Below the pieces are notes generated by a model, which did not search any database, was not told the origin of the DNA, and was given only the letters and a program-made list of their open reading frames with translations. A stretch of 61,162 bases of DNA from a virus, in IMG/VR virus record IMGVR_UViG_3300047550_001096, positions 1 through 61,162 of that record; one strand, given 5' to 3'. The translations under genes were made by a program, and so were the position numbers. Shown in pieces: positions 42,691 to 51,534 of this stretch (position 1 is the first letter of the stretch; each line of letters starts with the position of its first letter).

Positions 42691-43046
42691 TAAATTTTAC
42701 CGTAATGTTTGGCTACCTCTTGAGGCGTCGCTTCACGAACATTCTTGCGAGTAAGCCACTTAACGGATTCCTCCTTTGTGACAATGTTATATCCTTTTTC
42801 AAGGGTCCCCACGCCATTCCAATGAATATTGCCTATTGAAAAAAGAGCTACTTTTTCTTTTGGCTTTTTAGTTTCTTTTTCTTTTGCCTTTGCTTCTTCA
42901 GTTGGAACAAAAGGCAGAATAGCTTCTAGTATTTCTATTTTTGTATTTGCGCCTAATAGATCAATGTTATTTTTCTTTGCATATGATTTTAATTGTGGAA
43001 CAGTCTTTTTATTAAACTGTTCAACTACTTCTTTTGTTGTTGCCAT
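42690..43046 (-). CDS. SAP-like domain protein
   Basis: 118 residues from the ATG at 43044-43046, five bases after GGAGG. Residues about 12-45 read TVPQLKSYAKKNNIDLLGAN then TKIEILEAIL, a SAP/LEM-like helical DNA-binding motif. A Lys/Glu-rich linker follows, then a C-terminal beta part (SIGNIHWNGVGTLEKGYNIV). In head gene clusters such proteins may bind DNA near the portal or form a head decoration; here the role is unproven. Led by a TGATATAAT promoter (43063-43071). Confidence 0.65.
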   Translation of the reverse strand: MATTKEVVEQFNKKTVPQLKSYAKKNNIDLLGANTKIEILEAILPFVPTEEAKAKEKETKKPKEKVALFSIGNIHWNGVGTLEKGYNIVTKEESVKWLTRKNVREATPQEVAKHYGKI

Positions 43047-43062
43047 TATATCCTCCACTGCT

Positions 43063-43071
43063 ATTATATCA
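43063..43071 (-). promoter_or_regulatory. Extended -10 promoter before the SAP-like gene
   Basis: TGATATAAT on the minus strand, 16 bases before the ATG at 43044-43046. It also covers the end of the upstream 70-residue gene. Confidence 0.5.
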
Positions 43072-43077
43072 GAATTG

Positions 43078-43290
43078 CTATTTATAAAGACTTTGTGGTT
43101 TTTTAACTCCCGCTGGAGTTCCACTCATTATTATATTTTCACCAAAGTTTGCTGTAGGAATACAACCCATGGCAAATCTTTGTGTAATTATTCCATTTGG
43201 TCCACTTATTACAGTGCCAATGCCACCCGCAGCAATTGCACCTTGTCCACCATGTTGGTGTTGAACTGTTGGATTTCCTGGATATGACAT
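43078..43290 (-). CDS. Small protein sharing the N-terminal motif of the capsid protein
   Basis: 70 residues. The start, SYPGNPTVQHQHGGQGAIAA, followed by GGIGTVISGP, closely parallels the first 40 residues of the major capsid protein. The rest (TQRFAMGCIPTANFGENIIM) is unrelated. It might be a capsid decoration or a minor capsid variant that uses the same docking motif. SD AGGAG is six bases from the ATG. Function unknown. Confidence 0.7.
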   Translation of the reverse strand: MSYPGNPTVQHQHGGQGAIAAGGIGTVISGPNGIITQRFAMGCIPTANFGENIIMSGTPAGVKKPQSLYK

Positions 43291-43307
43291 TTGTTCTCCT
43301 AATGACT

Positions 43308-43335
43308 AAGGAGGACAGTTTTACCTGCCCTCCTT
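43308..43335 (-). repeat. Hairpin downstream of the capsid gene
   Basis: AAGGAGG and CCTCCTT (43329-43335 with 43308-43314 on the minus strand) pair perfectly around a loop that can add three to four more pairs (CAG/CTG). No T-run follows, so it may be a processing or stability hairpin and not a true terminator. Confidence 0.5.
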
Positions 43336-43354
43336 ATCATTTAGTTTTTACAAA

Positions 43355-44494
43355 CTATGCGGTTGGGTCAACTGCTGCATCCGCATAAGCGACTGCATCA
43401 AGCTCTTCCCATTGAATACCAAAGCGTACAAATACTGTGTACTCAATTGTATCCTTCTTTGGCTTGTACTCACGGTTTACCGTGATATCACGCTGGAAGC
43501 CCCATACACGGTTAGCAGGGAATGTTAGATCAACATAATCTGCTGGGTAGTAAGGAACTTCTTGTACATCAATTCCAAGGACACGTGTAGTACGTGCTCC
43601 TCCGAATGTCTGTGCAGCACCATCAAGATATGCTTGACGGTTCTGTGCTGTACCAGCAACACGTGGTGCAAATGCTTCTGCAATTGCATCAGCAAGTGTA
43701 CCGTTATTCTTTACGATACCCTGGAATGCATCAGTACCAGCATAGAACTTAAGATTGGTCTTAAGTGCACGATACTTACGTGGCATTGCTAGGATAATAT
43801 CCTGCATTACCTCTGTTGTCCAGTTATCATCAGTAACGGTAACGGCTGCTTCATGAGCATCGCCAGTTGTCGTAACTTTGTGTACGAAACCTTCCATGAT
43901 TGAAAGGAAGTCGCCAGTTGAACCATCGCCATTAATAGCAAGGTCTTCAATATCATTAGCAAATGCATTGGTCATCAAGCGAACTAGATGATCTTCCAAC
44001 GCACCTCCTTCAATATTGTCTTCTAGTGCTTCAGTTGAAACTTCCCAGTCAAGACGAATCTTTTTGGTAGTAAGTTCAACCTTAGTAAATGTAGCACCTG
44101 CGTTTGTATAATCAGAGCTTGCTTGTGCAGCAGCACGGATTACACGCTCACCAACGTTAACTTTCTCAAGTTCCATGGTGTTTGCTCGCATTGTAACTCT
44201 ACGACCATCTTTGGCGAGAACTGTTGCATCCCACACGTAGTCGATGAAGCGGCGAGCCTGCTCTGGAAGGAGGATACCACCTGGTGCGCCAGTAGGATTT
44301 ACTGCGTTTGGACCAGTTGTAACACCCCATTCAGGTGTAGCGATATTACCCAATTGTGCACCAATATCAGATGTGGTTGGGCTTGTAGCCGTTGCACCTC
44401 CGATATCACCAGATGCGAATGCACCATCTCCACCATGCTGATGTGAGACTGTTGGTGCTCCTGGATAATTCTTTACGATTTCTTGTTCCGACAT
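43355..44494 (-). CDS. Major capsid protein, HK97 fold
   Basis: 379 residues from the ATG at 44492-44494, placed seven bases after AGGAGGT, the strongest ribosome site in the window. The N-terminal 60 residues contain NYPGAPTVSHQHGGDGAFAS. The body has FIDYVWDATVLAKDGRRVTM, VELTTKKIRLDWEVSTEALE, and LEDHLVRLMTNAFANDIEDL, typical of HK97-like shells, and ends with PYYPADYVDLTFPANRVWGF plus a C-terminal P-domain strand. It follows the protease/scaffold gene, as expected. Confidence 0.9.
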   Translation of the reverse strand: MSEQEIVKNYPGAPTVSHQHGGDGAFASGDIGGATATSPTTSDIGAQLGNIATPEWGVTTGPNAVNPTGAPGGILLPEQARRFIDYVWDATVLAKDGRRVTMRANTMELEKVNVGERVIRAAAQASSDYTNAGATFTKVELTTKKIRLDWEVSTEALEDNIEGGALEDHLVRLMTNAFANDIEDLAINGDGSTGDFLSIMEGFVHKVTTTGDAHEAAVTVTDDNWTTEVMQDIILAMPRKYRALKTNLKFYAGTDAFQGIVKNNGTLADAIAEAFAPRVAGTAQNRQAYLDGAAQTFGGARTTRVLGIDVQEVPYYPADYVDLTFPANRVWGFQRDITVNREYKPKKDTIEYTVFVRFGIQWEELDAVAYADAAVDPTA

Positions 44495-44522
44495 ATTGTT
44501 CACCTCCTAGTGAATTTGTACC

Positions 44523-45077
44523 TTAATTAAATAGGTCGGCATTTGTGAGGAAACGTCCGCCCCATAGGGATTTTTGAACCTGTTTTACAACAGGCTCCTG
44601 CACGATCTCGCCTAGATCGCCAGACTTGCGGAAAGCTGTATCTTTTTCAACAAGATCAACTCGCTTTCCAAACTCATTAAAAGTACCCTTTACTTGGCTT
44701 ACCTCACTTGCTACAGACTTTACTTCGCCTGTAACTGTTTCAAGGGACTTTGTGATTGCATCAACATTAGTCTGTAAAGACTTAACTGTTTCAGCAAGAT
44801 TGCTCAAGGCATTAGTTAGAGATTCTTTAATTTCAGTAACAGACTTAGCAATATCTGCAGCTGTATCAACAACTGCATCAACTGACTTTTCTGCTACATC
44901 TTCAACAGCAGGAGTTTCTGCTGGTGTCTCTTCTGCTGGCTCTGATGCAGGAGCTTCCTCTGCAGGAACTTCTGCTGGAGCCTCTACTGGAGCCTCTGGA
45001 GCAACCTCAACATTGTCAACTACTTCTGGTGTATCTGCAACTGGTGCATCTACAACTTCTGTTGTTTCTTCTGTCAT
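44523..45077 (-). CDS. Nested scaffold protein from an internal start
   Basis: An in-frame ATG at 45075-45077 (codon 248 of the protease gene) follows AAAGGAGG (45086-45093) by eight bases. It would give a 184-residue scaffold (MTEETTEVVDAP..., the Pro/Ala/Glu region and coiled coil) without the protease. The same arrangement makes lambda Nu3 inside gene C. Expression from this start is inferred from the ribosome site, which is better than that of the full-length gene. Confidence 0.65.
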   Translation of the reverse strand: MTEETTEVVDAPVADTPEVVDNVEVAPEAPVEAPAEVPAEEAPASEPAEETPAETPAVEDVAEKSVDAVVDTAADIAKSVTEIKESLTNALSNLAETVKSLQTNVDAITKSLETVTGEVKSVASEVSQVKGTFNEFGKRVDLVEKDTAFRKSGDLGEIVQEPVVKQVQKSLWGGRFLTNADLFN

Positions 45078-45818
45078 AGGATTTTCCTCCTTTGTCATCT
45101 TAATTGTTCTAATGCCTTTTGCACTATCAACTAAGAACTTTACTGTTTCTGTGTCATTAATATCTTCTACGAATCCAATATTTTTCATCGTACCACTGCA
45201 AGATGGGCAACTTTCTTCTGACTCTTTAGAAAGTCTAACTATGTCGTCAGTATTGCACCAGTAAACAGTATCAATAACAGCTTTAGCAAGATATCCGCTA
45301 ATCTGTCCTTTCTCAATTGAAATGACATTTGCGAATTGATTTGCTGGATTATCAACTAATGATAACTCGTGTAAATCATATTCTTTAATTATGCGAATTG
45401 ATTTATCAATTTTTTCATCATATGTATCATCAGACTTTGTAATATTTCCACCAATTGAAAAACCAGTTAGTGTACCGTCAAGAACTTTTTCCCAAGTATC
45501 TTGAGCCCCCTTTGATACATAAGCTGAAACATAAACACCACTATAGAATTTTTTTGCCTTTGGATCAAAATAACGGTCTTCTTTAAAAGATACAACTTTG
45601 CCAACAGCATTTGGTTGATGCATTTCACGAAGATTTCCACGAAACCTCTTAAATGCATCTATACTTGCTTCAGTTGTGACAATATCGTTTTGCTTGTCTA
45701 CATTGTCTAATGTAGCAAATCCAGATACGATACGACGCTCTTTGTCTACTTTTCCAATAGGCATAGAGAAGCGAACATTGTCGCCATCGGTTGTCCATTG
45801 CGCTTTATTTATGGTCAT
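44523..45818 (-). CDS. Prohead protease fused to scaffold domain
   Basis: 431 residues. Residues about 15-175 are the XkdF/HK97-type serine protease: His67 in LREMHQPNAVG and Ser121 in LTGFSIGGN. Residues about 186-215 insert a short Cys cluster (WCNTDDI with CPSCSGTM). Residues 248-340 are Pro/Glu/Ala/Val-rich and disordered, and 340-400 form the coiled coil of a scaffold (TEIKESLTNALSNLAETVKS). The end (LWGGRFLTNADLFN) resembles a capsid-docking tail. An in-frame internal start at 45077 likely makes the scaffold part alone. The TATAAT box at 45828-45833 lies nine bases before the ATG. Confidence 0.85.
   Translation of the reverse strand: MTINKAQWTTDGDNVRFSMPIGKVDKERRIVSGFATLDNVDKQNDIVTTEASIDAFKRFRGNLREMHQPNAVGKVVSFKEDRYFDPKAKKFYSGVYVSAYVSKGAQDTWEKVLDGTLTGFSIGGNITKSDDTYDEKIDKSIRIIKEYDLHELSLVDNPANQFANVISIEKGQISGYLAKAVIDTVYWCNTDDIVRLSKESEESCPSCSGTMKNIGFVEDINDTETVKFLVDSAKGIRTIKMTKEENPMTEETTEVVDAPVADTPEVVDNVEVAPEAPVEAPAEVPAEEAPASEPAEETPAETPAVEDVAEKSVDAVVDTAADIAKSVTEIKESLTNALSNLAETVKSLQTNVDAITKSLETVTGEVKSVASEVSQVKGTFNEFGKRVDLVEKDTAFRKSGDLGEIVQEPVVKQVQKSLWGGRFLTNADLFN
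45086..45093 (-). promoter_or_regulatory. Internal ribosome binding site for the nested scaffold
   Basis: AAAGGAGG on the minus strand within the protease coding frame, eight bases before an in-frame ATG. The full-length protease start has no ribosome site. Confidence 0.65.
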
Positions 45819-45827
45819 GGCAGATTA

Positions 45828-45836
45828 ATTATATCA
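45828..45836 (-). promoter_or_regulatory. Nearly leaderless promoter of the protease/scaffold gene
   Basis: TGATATAAT on the minus strand, nine bases before the ATG at 45816-45818. TTGAGA lies 19 bases upstream as a loose -35. The predicted mRNA starts one to three bases before the start codon. Confidence 0.55.
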
Positions 45837-45858
45837 TTCCTTTATAATGATTTCTCAA

Positions 45859-47505
45859 CTATTGAGAAGATCTTCCTTCTCCTTGTGGATTTCTTCCAGA
45901 AATAGTAGAAGGTGAATCTGAGTTATTATTTGTTCTTTGTGCGTCTCTTTCCCTATTACCCGCCACATTAGCCCTAGCGTCTGTAGCCTGTCTTGGAGAC
46001 ATAACAAATGGCATATTACCATCACCGTCTGGTCTTGGAGGAAGGTCAATAATTTCACGAGCCTCGTCAGGTGTCATAACCTGTGTTTTTACGTATCTTT
46101 CAAGAATTTGAGACTGTGCTATTTCGTCAGTTAAAGTCATTTCATTAAACTTTAATTCAAGAACATCTGTCTTTTCTTTAATTATTTTATTGACAATTTT
46201 CTCTAACTGAGCCTGTGCTGGACGTGCAACCTGTTCCTTAAATGTTCTATCCTGAGACATTGCAGCAGCAATAGCAGCAGAGTCTGATCCACCAAGCTTT
46301 GATATTGGAACTTGATGTGCAACTAAAATATCATCACGATTTTGTTTACGATATTCTTTAAACGATGCTTCCTGAACAGCAGTTTCAACAGGTTCCATAT
46401 TAAACTCAACTTTATTATTATCTGTATCACCAGGAAGCGGAATATATAGAGTTCTATGATTTTGACCCTTTAGGCCAGTTTGCAAAAATCTAAACATTTT
46501 ATCTTCTGCTTCAGCAGAAAGCTTTGCACCTTTTACTGTAATTATATATCTTGGAGCACCTTTGTTTGAAAAATATTCAATGTTGTATTGTGCAGCAAGT
46601 GAATCACCAATTAATGAAGATACAGCAGAAACAATATCTGGAACACCATAATATGTATTTAGTGGAGAATATTCTTTAAGATGAATTATCTCATTAGGTC
46701 TTCCATCTACTGTTATTGGGTTTTGATTTTTTGCCCCAAAATTTCTAAAATAAACAACTTTTTGTCCAATAATCTGAACAAAACCATCACGAAGACGACG
46801 AACACGAATAGTAGGAGCAGGTATATGTCCAACATATCCAATCTCTCCACTAACAGTTCTTCCTATTTCAATAAATCCGTTTCCAGTTGATTGAAGATCT
46901 GTATAAACTTTTTCCATAGTTGTTGTAAAAGAATCATCATCATTTAATGACTCTAGCCAATCACGCATTTGTAACTTCATTCTTTCAATGCGATTACGTG
47001 CACGATCAACAGCGCCTTCGTCTTCACTATTTTCAAATTTTAACATTGTGCGATCTGTAATATCAAAACGGTATCCAAGACCAACAACATTTTCTACCTT
47101 TGCGTCAATAGCAGCATGATTTGCAAATGACGTATCGTAATAACTTGCTAATTCATAAAGATTATATGGAGGTGTAATAACATCAAACAATCCATAGCCA
47201 TTTCTATAAACAGAACCAGTGCTAATTTGTTTTGATCCAGTACCGTCTTGTCCTGTTGGAATAGCTCCTGCATTTTCTAAGTATGCGTTTGTTGGTTCAA
47301 CATTACTATAACCATATACTTTAGATACGCTTCTAGTAGTTCTTCGTTTAAAGTTTTGATCTAGTCCAGAAAAGTCTTTAAGCAAATTCCAATCTTTATT
47401 AAATGGATCTTGATGTTTAAAAATATTATCTGGCTCTTCTTGTGTTCTTAAGCTAGCCTGTATATAATCGTATTCTTTACTCAATTTCGTATGCCTCTCT
47501 ACCAT
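45859..47505 (-). CDS. Portal protein
   Basis: About 548 residues (or 541 from a TTG at 47484 that lies after AGAGAGG). The portal core is visible: VIDAKVENVVGLGYRFDIT-type crown entry, MEKVYTDLQSTGNGFIEIGR, PNEIIHLKEYSPLNTYYGVP, DSLAAQYNIEYFSNKGAPRY, and LVAHQVPISKLGG-like stem residues. The C-terminal end (from about 490) is Asn/Ser/Arg-rich and disordered. It forms the twelve-subunit ring through which DNA is packaged. It overlaps the upstream 132-residue gene. Confidence 0.85.
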   Translation of the reverse strand: MVERHTKLSKEYDYIQASLRTQEEPDNIFKHQDPFNKDWNLLKDFSGLDQNFKRRTTRSVSKVYGYSNVEPTNAYLENAGAIPTGQDGTGSKQISTGSVYRNGYGLFDVITPPYNLYELASYYDTSFANHAAIDAKVENVVGLGYRFDITDRTMLKFENSEDEGAVDRARNRIERMKLQMRDWLESLNDDDSFTTTMEKVYTDLQSTGNGFIEIGRTVSGEIGYVGHIPAPTIRVRRLRDGFVQIIGQKVVYFRNFGAKNQNPITVDGRPNEIIHLKEYSPLNTYYGVPDIVSAVSSLIGDSLAAQYNIEYFSNKGAPRYIITVKGAKLSAEAEDKMFRFLQTGLKGQNHRTLYIPLPGDTDNNKVEFNMEPVETAVQEASFKEYRKQNRDDILVAHQVPISKLGGSDSAAIAAAMSQDRTFKEQVARPAQAQLEKIVNKIIKEKTDVLELKFNEMTLTDEIAQSQILERYVKTQVMTPDEAREIIDLPPRPDGDGNMPFVMSPRQATDARANVAGNRERDAQRTNNNSDSPSTISGRNPQGEGRSSQ

Positions 47506-47875
47506 GTTTATTTAAAGTTTGTTGTGCAGCATGCCATGCACCAAGATCGTTCATTGAAGGAATGAGTCCCTGCTTCATACGATCTAATTGTTCAGAATAT
47601 TCTTCGTCAGTAATCCTTGTAAGGCCAGGAACAAATACTGCCTCTCCATCTCCATCATCTCCGTAGTATCTTGCTGCATCTTTAAGTTTAGCTATTTGAG
47701 CAATATCTCCACGTGTAGACTCAATATTTAATACATTACCTTCACCGTCTGTAAACCATTTTCCATTTGATTTTTTATAAACGTAAAGTCCCCAATTATA
47801 TTTTTTTTCAATAACCTGACGACGCACATTTCCTACAATGGGTTTACCAGTTTTTGGATTAATTAAAGGATTCAT
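47477..47875 (-). CDS. Hypothetical protein upstream of portal (132 aa)
   Basis: 132 residues, not recognised. It begins MNPLINPKTGKPIVGNVRRQ and contains WGLYVYKKSNGKWFTDGEGN and a conserved-looking acidic end (MKQGLIPSMNDLGAWHAAQQ). The W/Y-rich centre suggests a small beta domain. Overlap with the portal gene and position in the head cluster suggest a packaging or capsid accessory. Confidence 0.65.
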   Translation of the reverse strand: MNPLINPKTGKPIVGNVRRQVIEKKYNWGLYVYKKSNGKWFTDGEGNVLNIESTRGDIAQIAKLKDAARYYGDDGDGEAVFVPGLTRITDEEYSEQLDRMKQGLIPSMNDLGAWHAAQQTLNKHGREAYEIE

Positions 47876-47893
47876 GTACTAAAGTATACCAGA

Positions 47894-50800
47894 TTATACT
47901 GGTGTTCCTACCTTTGTTTCCCAAACAATGTCAATATATGCGCTAAGATTGCTAGAAGATACCTCTATACCCTGATTATCATCAACAATAACCTTGTTTG
48001 TTCCTATATATGTTTCATATATTATTGAAGGATCAACTCCATAAATATCTGTAGAGCCAATTATTAATACATCTTCCCAGTCAGTAGTACCCTGGTTCCA
48101 ACTATCCCAGGTAAAGTCTGTTATTCCCTCAGAAAGTACGTCTGCCCAAGGTCTTGTTAAGACTCCCTGTATTTGTTGAAGATTATTTGCCTGATAAAAT
48201 GCAACATTATTAAATACTAGTGGACCATTTAGATTTATTTCTCCAATAAATGCATCAAAGTCTAAAGCTGGAGCAAATTTTATTCCAAGAGCACCCCATT
48301 CTTTAGTTGTTATAAAAGGTTCTCTCACTGGATTACCATTCCAATAATAAGATATTCCCTTATATTCTTCGCCAGTTTTTGTGCTTATGGCATATATTTT
48401 TGCCCTGTTACTTGCTGTTCCTATTGACTGCATATAAAACTTTATTACATCTCGTTTTGTTGATATTTCAAATACTTTAACTGGGTTAGCACTAATTGTA
48501 TTTAAATTACTTTTAATCCACATTTGAACTGCACTTATTTTATAGTCTTCAACTAGGTTAGTATTTATTGGAACAGCAATACCTCTATTTATTGATGGAG
48601 AAATAACTCCCCTAACTTCTATTCCAGAAGTATTGGTTAGATATAAGTATGGTGTACTTCCTTTATAAATGCTATATGGATTTTTTGATTTATAATCATA
48701 ATATATACCGACTTTTTTATATGGATAAACATCTATACCAAATCGTGTTCCAACTGGATTAAAATCAACACTATTAAAAGCTTGTGATGCTATTTGTAAT
48801 TTTTTAATTGCAATTGGTTTTGAAAGTATTCCTTTTACTTTAAACTCTAAACTATATACCATTGCTATTTCGTTAAAGTCTACAGTTTTATCTGGATAAA
48901 TTAGTGTATTATCTAACACTTCAAATCTTGTAATATCCCAGTCAGTGTACTCACTAACATCAAGAACCTTGCCTTCTTTTGCTGGAACATTTATACTAAA
49001 ATAATCTTTTGGTGCATTTGCTCCTTCATCAATATATTGAAATGTTACATAACTACGAACCGACGCATCTTGTGTATCATACTCTAAAAATGATATACTC
49101 TTTTGTGACATTTCTTGATAAGAGTTCCATCCAGTTAATAAGTAATCATCTAATTCTTCATATGTTAGCTGTACAGGAGTAGAATATTCATCTTTTAACT
49201 CGTCGTATGTCCATGTTTGAATATCTCCACCTTGTACTAATTTATTAGATGGTGGATAAGATATATTATACTGTAAAAAGTCTAGATCATAATAGCTATC
49301 TCCAGTTTCTGTTTTTATAAATTGTCCAAAATAAGAAAGTGGCATATAGTCTTGCCAATATCCTGCTACTGATATATCTAAAAAGTAGTTAGAGTAAGAT
49401 TCCATTGGAATCAAGGTATAGCTAGCAACATGGTTTAATAATGTTAATGCGTTTGTTGGCTCATCATATCCACTTGCATATGGATCATCAATTATAACTA
49501 TTCCATTTTCTTCAAAGCTATTTTTTATTTCATTAGAATTATATACAGTACATAATCCAAATGAATAAATTCTTCCAGTAAATTGATTACTTAAATATCC
49601 GTCTCCTCCAACATATATACCCATACCATTCAAATTACCAAAAAATGCTAAAAGGTTTCCGCCAAAAAAATCAACTAGCTGATCTATTTTAATTCCTACT
49701 GCAAATTTTTCATTAGAAAGTATTAGATTGGTTACATGTAAAAGACTTGTTATTCCATTATAAGTAAAATAATATCTTATTTCGTCTGAGTTTCTTTCTA
49801 TTGTAAAAGAATTTCCTGTAATAGAGTTATAAATTTTTATTAATATTTCTGATGATAGTAAGTTATCTGTTGAAAATACTCCATATACTGCATTTACTTT
49901 TGATGATAAAAGATTAAATTTTTGAAAATTAAAATAACAAAGATCTAAATCCCAAAAACTATTTGGTCTAAATGAAATAAATTTATAGTCTGGATCATCT
50001 TGTATATCTTTATTATCTAAATAAAGATCATTTATGTCTCTATTATTAATAAAAATATTTGGTAAAGAATAGCTTGGAGTTGTAATAGATGATGGTGTGG
50101 CAACTAAGTTGTCAAATGTTGCCTGTTGCCATTTTGCAAAATCTGGATAATTATAGTTAGCAGTATAGTCTGCAAATGGATAGTCTATAAATGCTTCTGT
50201 GCCATCATAGGAAGAATTTATTGACTCTGGAGAAATAACTGCTTGTCCATAAACAAATCTTCTTTTAGCTACATTAACTGGAACTGAATAAGGATATATC
50301 GCAACGCAATCTATTTCAAATGGCGACACATCTTCATATGCATAAAAACCAAGCCAGTCCTGTTTTGTTCCAGACTCATTAAATTGAGAAGGAAGATCTA
50401 AAGTATCTGTGTCTATTACCATTGATATAGCCTGAGAACCATTAATAAATACACTAGCAGAGTTTTGAATAACTTTAACCTGTATTAGCATTGGTCTTGA
50501 CCATTCACCAACAAAATATGATGAGAATGATTTGCCAATTGATAAAGTTAAAAATCCTCCTTCTACATATAATCCGTCTGTTGATGTTATAGGACCAAAT
50601 ATTCTTTTTGCTTCATATGTATTTACATCAATACGTGCCCAAAACTCTACGGTATAGTCTTTAAACTGACCAACTTTATTTAAAAATCCTTTTCCTGGAA
50701 CTATTAAAGAAGGATCTCCATTGTTTTGTTTTAACTTAGTTATATTAGATGCACCAAAAACAATTGGAATTCCAGTATTGTTTGATAACATGTAATTATC

Positions 50801-51508
50801 TTTAACTAGATAATACCCTGGATCTTGAGCTAATCCATAGGAGTCTGCTAAAATACAATCAAAACCAGATATTGGAACATCTGCTGGTAAACTCTGTTTT
50901 ACAGCACCTAAAGATACTGCATTAAAATTTTCTGATAATTGTCCTACAGTTATTCCATTGATATAAAATTGATAGTCAGATGATGATGCTCCGCCATCTT
51001 CATAAAAGAATTTTATTAAAACTCTTAAAGATGTATTATCAGCTGGCACTTCAAATGTTCCTGAAATAAAACTCCAAATATTAAAAGAAGTTGTCTCAAA
51101 CTCTTTAAACTGCTGTATATTATTTGACGTTAAAATATCTGTATATTCAAAACCTATTGCTACCTTAGTTATATATGGACTGTTAGAATAAAAATATGCA
51201 CCAATACAAAATGTTTCTATATCTGGATCTAGGGAAGCAAAATTAACTATGTCTGGACTTGTACATAAAAGTGATGTTGGAGATACTGGAACATCTGCTT
51301 CTATAAGACTAATATTGCTATTTGGAAATGGTTGTTTTTCAATATTTGGCGATGCTAAAGCTGTTGCATTTAATAGTGTCCATCCAGTGATATCTCTATC
51401 TGACTCTTGTATTAGACTTAAATATGATATTTCATCGTCCAGCGCCCACATTGATGTTGGGTGCTCTGCAAATATCTTTTCTGCATACAAGTTAGATGGG
51501 GTGGCCAT
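47894..51508 (-). CDS. Large LamG/lectin-type structural protein (1204 aa)
   Basis: 1204 residues. It begins NLYAEKIFAEHPTSMWALDD, followed by three or more concanavalin-like beta domains (for example FNIWSFISGTFEVPADNTSL, VEFWARIDVNTYEAKRIFG, and LVQGGDIQTWTYDELKDEY later). Such domains bind sugars and are common in phage fibres and capsid decorations. It stands between the portal cluster and the reductase gene, an unusual place for a tail protein, so it might be a capsid fibre. Led by a TGCTATAAT promoter and TAGGAG ribosome site. Confidence 0.75.
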   Translation of the reverse strand: MATPSNLYAEKIFAEHPTSMWALDDEISYLSLIQESDRDITGWTLLNATALASPNIEKQPFPNSNISLIEADVPVSPTSLLCTSPDIVNFASLDPDIETFCIGAYFYSNSPYITKVAIGFEYTDILTSNNIQQFKEFETTSFNIWSFISGTFEVPADNTSLRVLIKFFYEDGGASSSDYQFYINGITVGQLSENFNAVSLGAVKQSLPADVPISGFDCILADSYGLAQDPGYYLVKDNYMLSNNTGIPIVFGASNITKLKQNNGDPSLIVPGKGFLNKVGQFKDYTVEFWARIDVNTYEAKRIFGPITSTDGLYVEGGFLTLSIGKSFSSYFVGEWSRPMLIQVKVIQNSASVFINGSQAISMVIDTDTLDLPSQFNESGTKQDWLGFYAYEDVSPFEIDCVAIYPYSVPVNVAKRRFVYGQAVISPESINSSYDGTEAFIDYPFADYTANYNYPDFAKWQQATFDNLVATPSSITTPSYSLPNIFINNRDINDLYLDNKDIQDDPDYKFISFRPNSFWDLDLCYFNFQKFNLLSSKVNAVYGVFSTDNLLSSEILIKIYNSITGNSFTIERNSDEIRYYFTYNGITSLLHVTNLILSNEKFAVGIKIDQLVDFFGGNLLAFFGNLNGMGIYVGGDGYLSNQFTGRIYSFGLCTVYNSNEIKNSFEENGIVIIDDPYASGYDEPTNALTLLNHVASYTLIPMESYSNYFLDISVAGYWQDYMPLSYFGQFIKTETGDSYYDLDFLQYNISYPPSNKLVQGGDIQTWTYDELKDEYSTPVQLTYEELDDYLLTGWNSYQEMSQKSISFLEYDTQDASVRSYVTFQYIDEGANAPKDYFSINVPAKEGKVLDVSEYTDWDITRFEVLDNTLIYPDKTVDFNEIAMVYSLEFKVKGILSKPIAIKKLQIASQAFNSVDFNPVGTRFGIDVYPYKKVGIYYDYKSKNPYSIYKGSTPYLYLTNTSGIEVRGVISPSINRGIAVPINTNLVEDYKISAVQMWIKSNLNTISANPVKVFEISTKRDVIKFYMQSIGTASNRAKIYAISTKTGEEYKGISYYWNGNPVREPFITTKEWGALGIKFAPALDFDAFIGEINLNGPLVFNNVAFYQANNLQQIQGVLTRPWADVLSEGITDFTWDSWNQGTTDWEDVLIIGSTDIYGVDPSIIYETYIGTNKVIVDDNQGIEVSSSNLSAYIDIVWETKVGTPV

Positions 51509-51524
51509 ATTATCTCCTACCCCA

Positions 51525-51533
51525 ATTATAGCA
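51525..51533 (-). promoter_or_regulatory. Extended -10 promoter for the LamG-type protein
   Basis: TGCTATAAT on the minus strand just before the gene, between the reductase stop and the ATG at 51506-51508. Confidence 0.55.
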
Positions 51534-51534
51534 G

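Noticed and set aside
44626-45264. 212-codon plus-strand open frame
   Set aside because: Antisense of the Ala/Pro/Glu-rich scaffold region; low-complexity Ser/Thr/Ala product typical of shadow frames.
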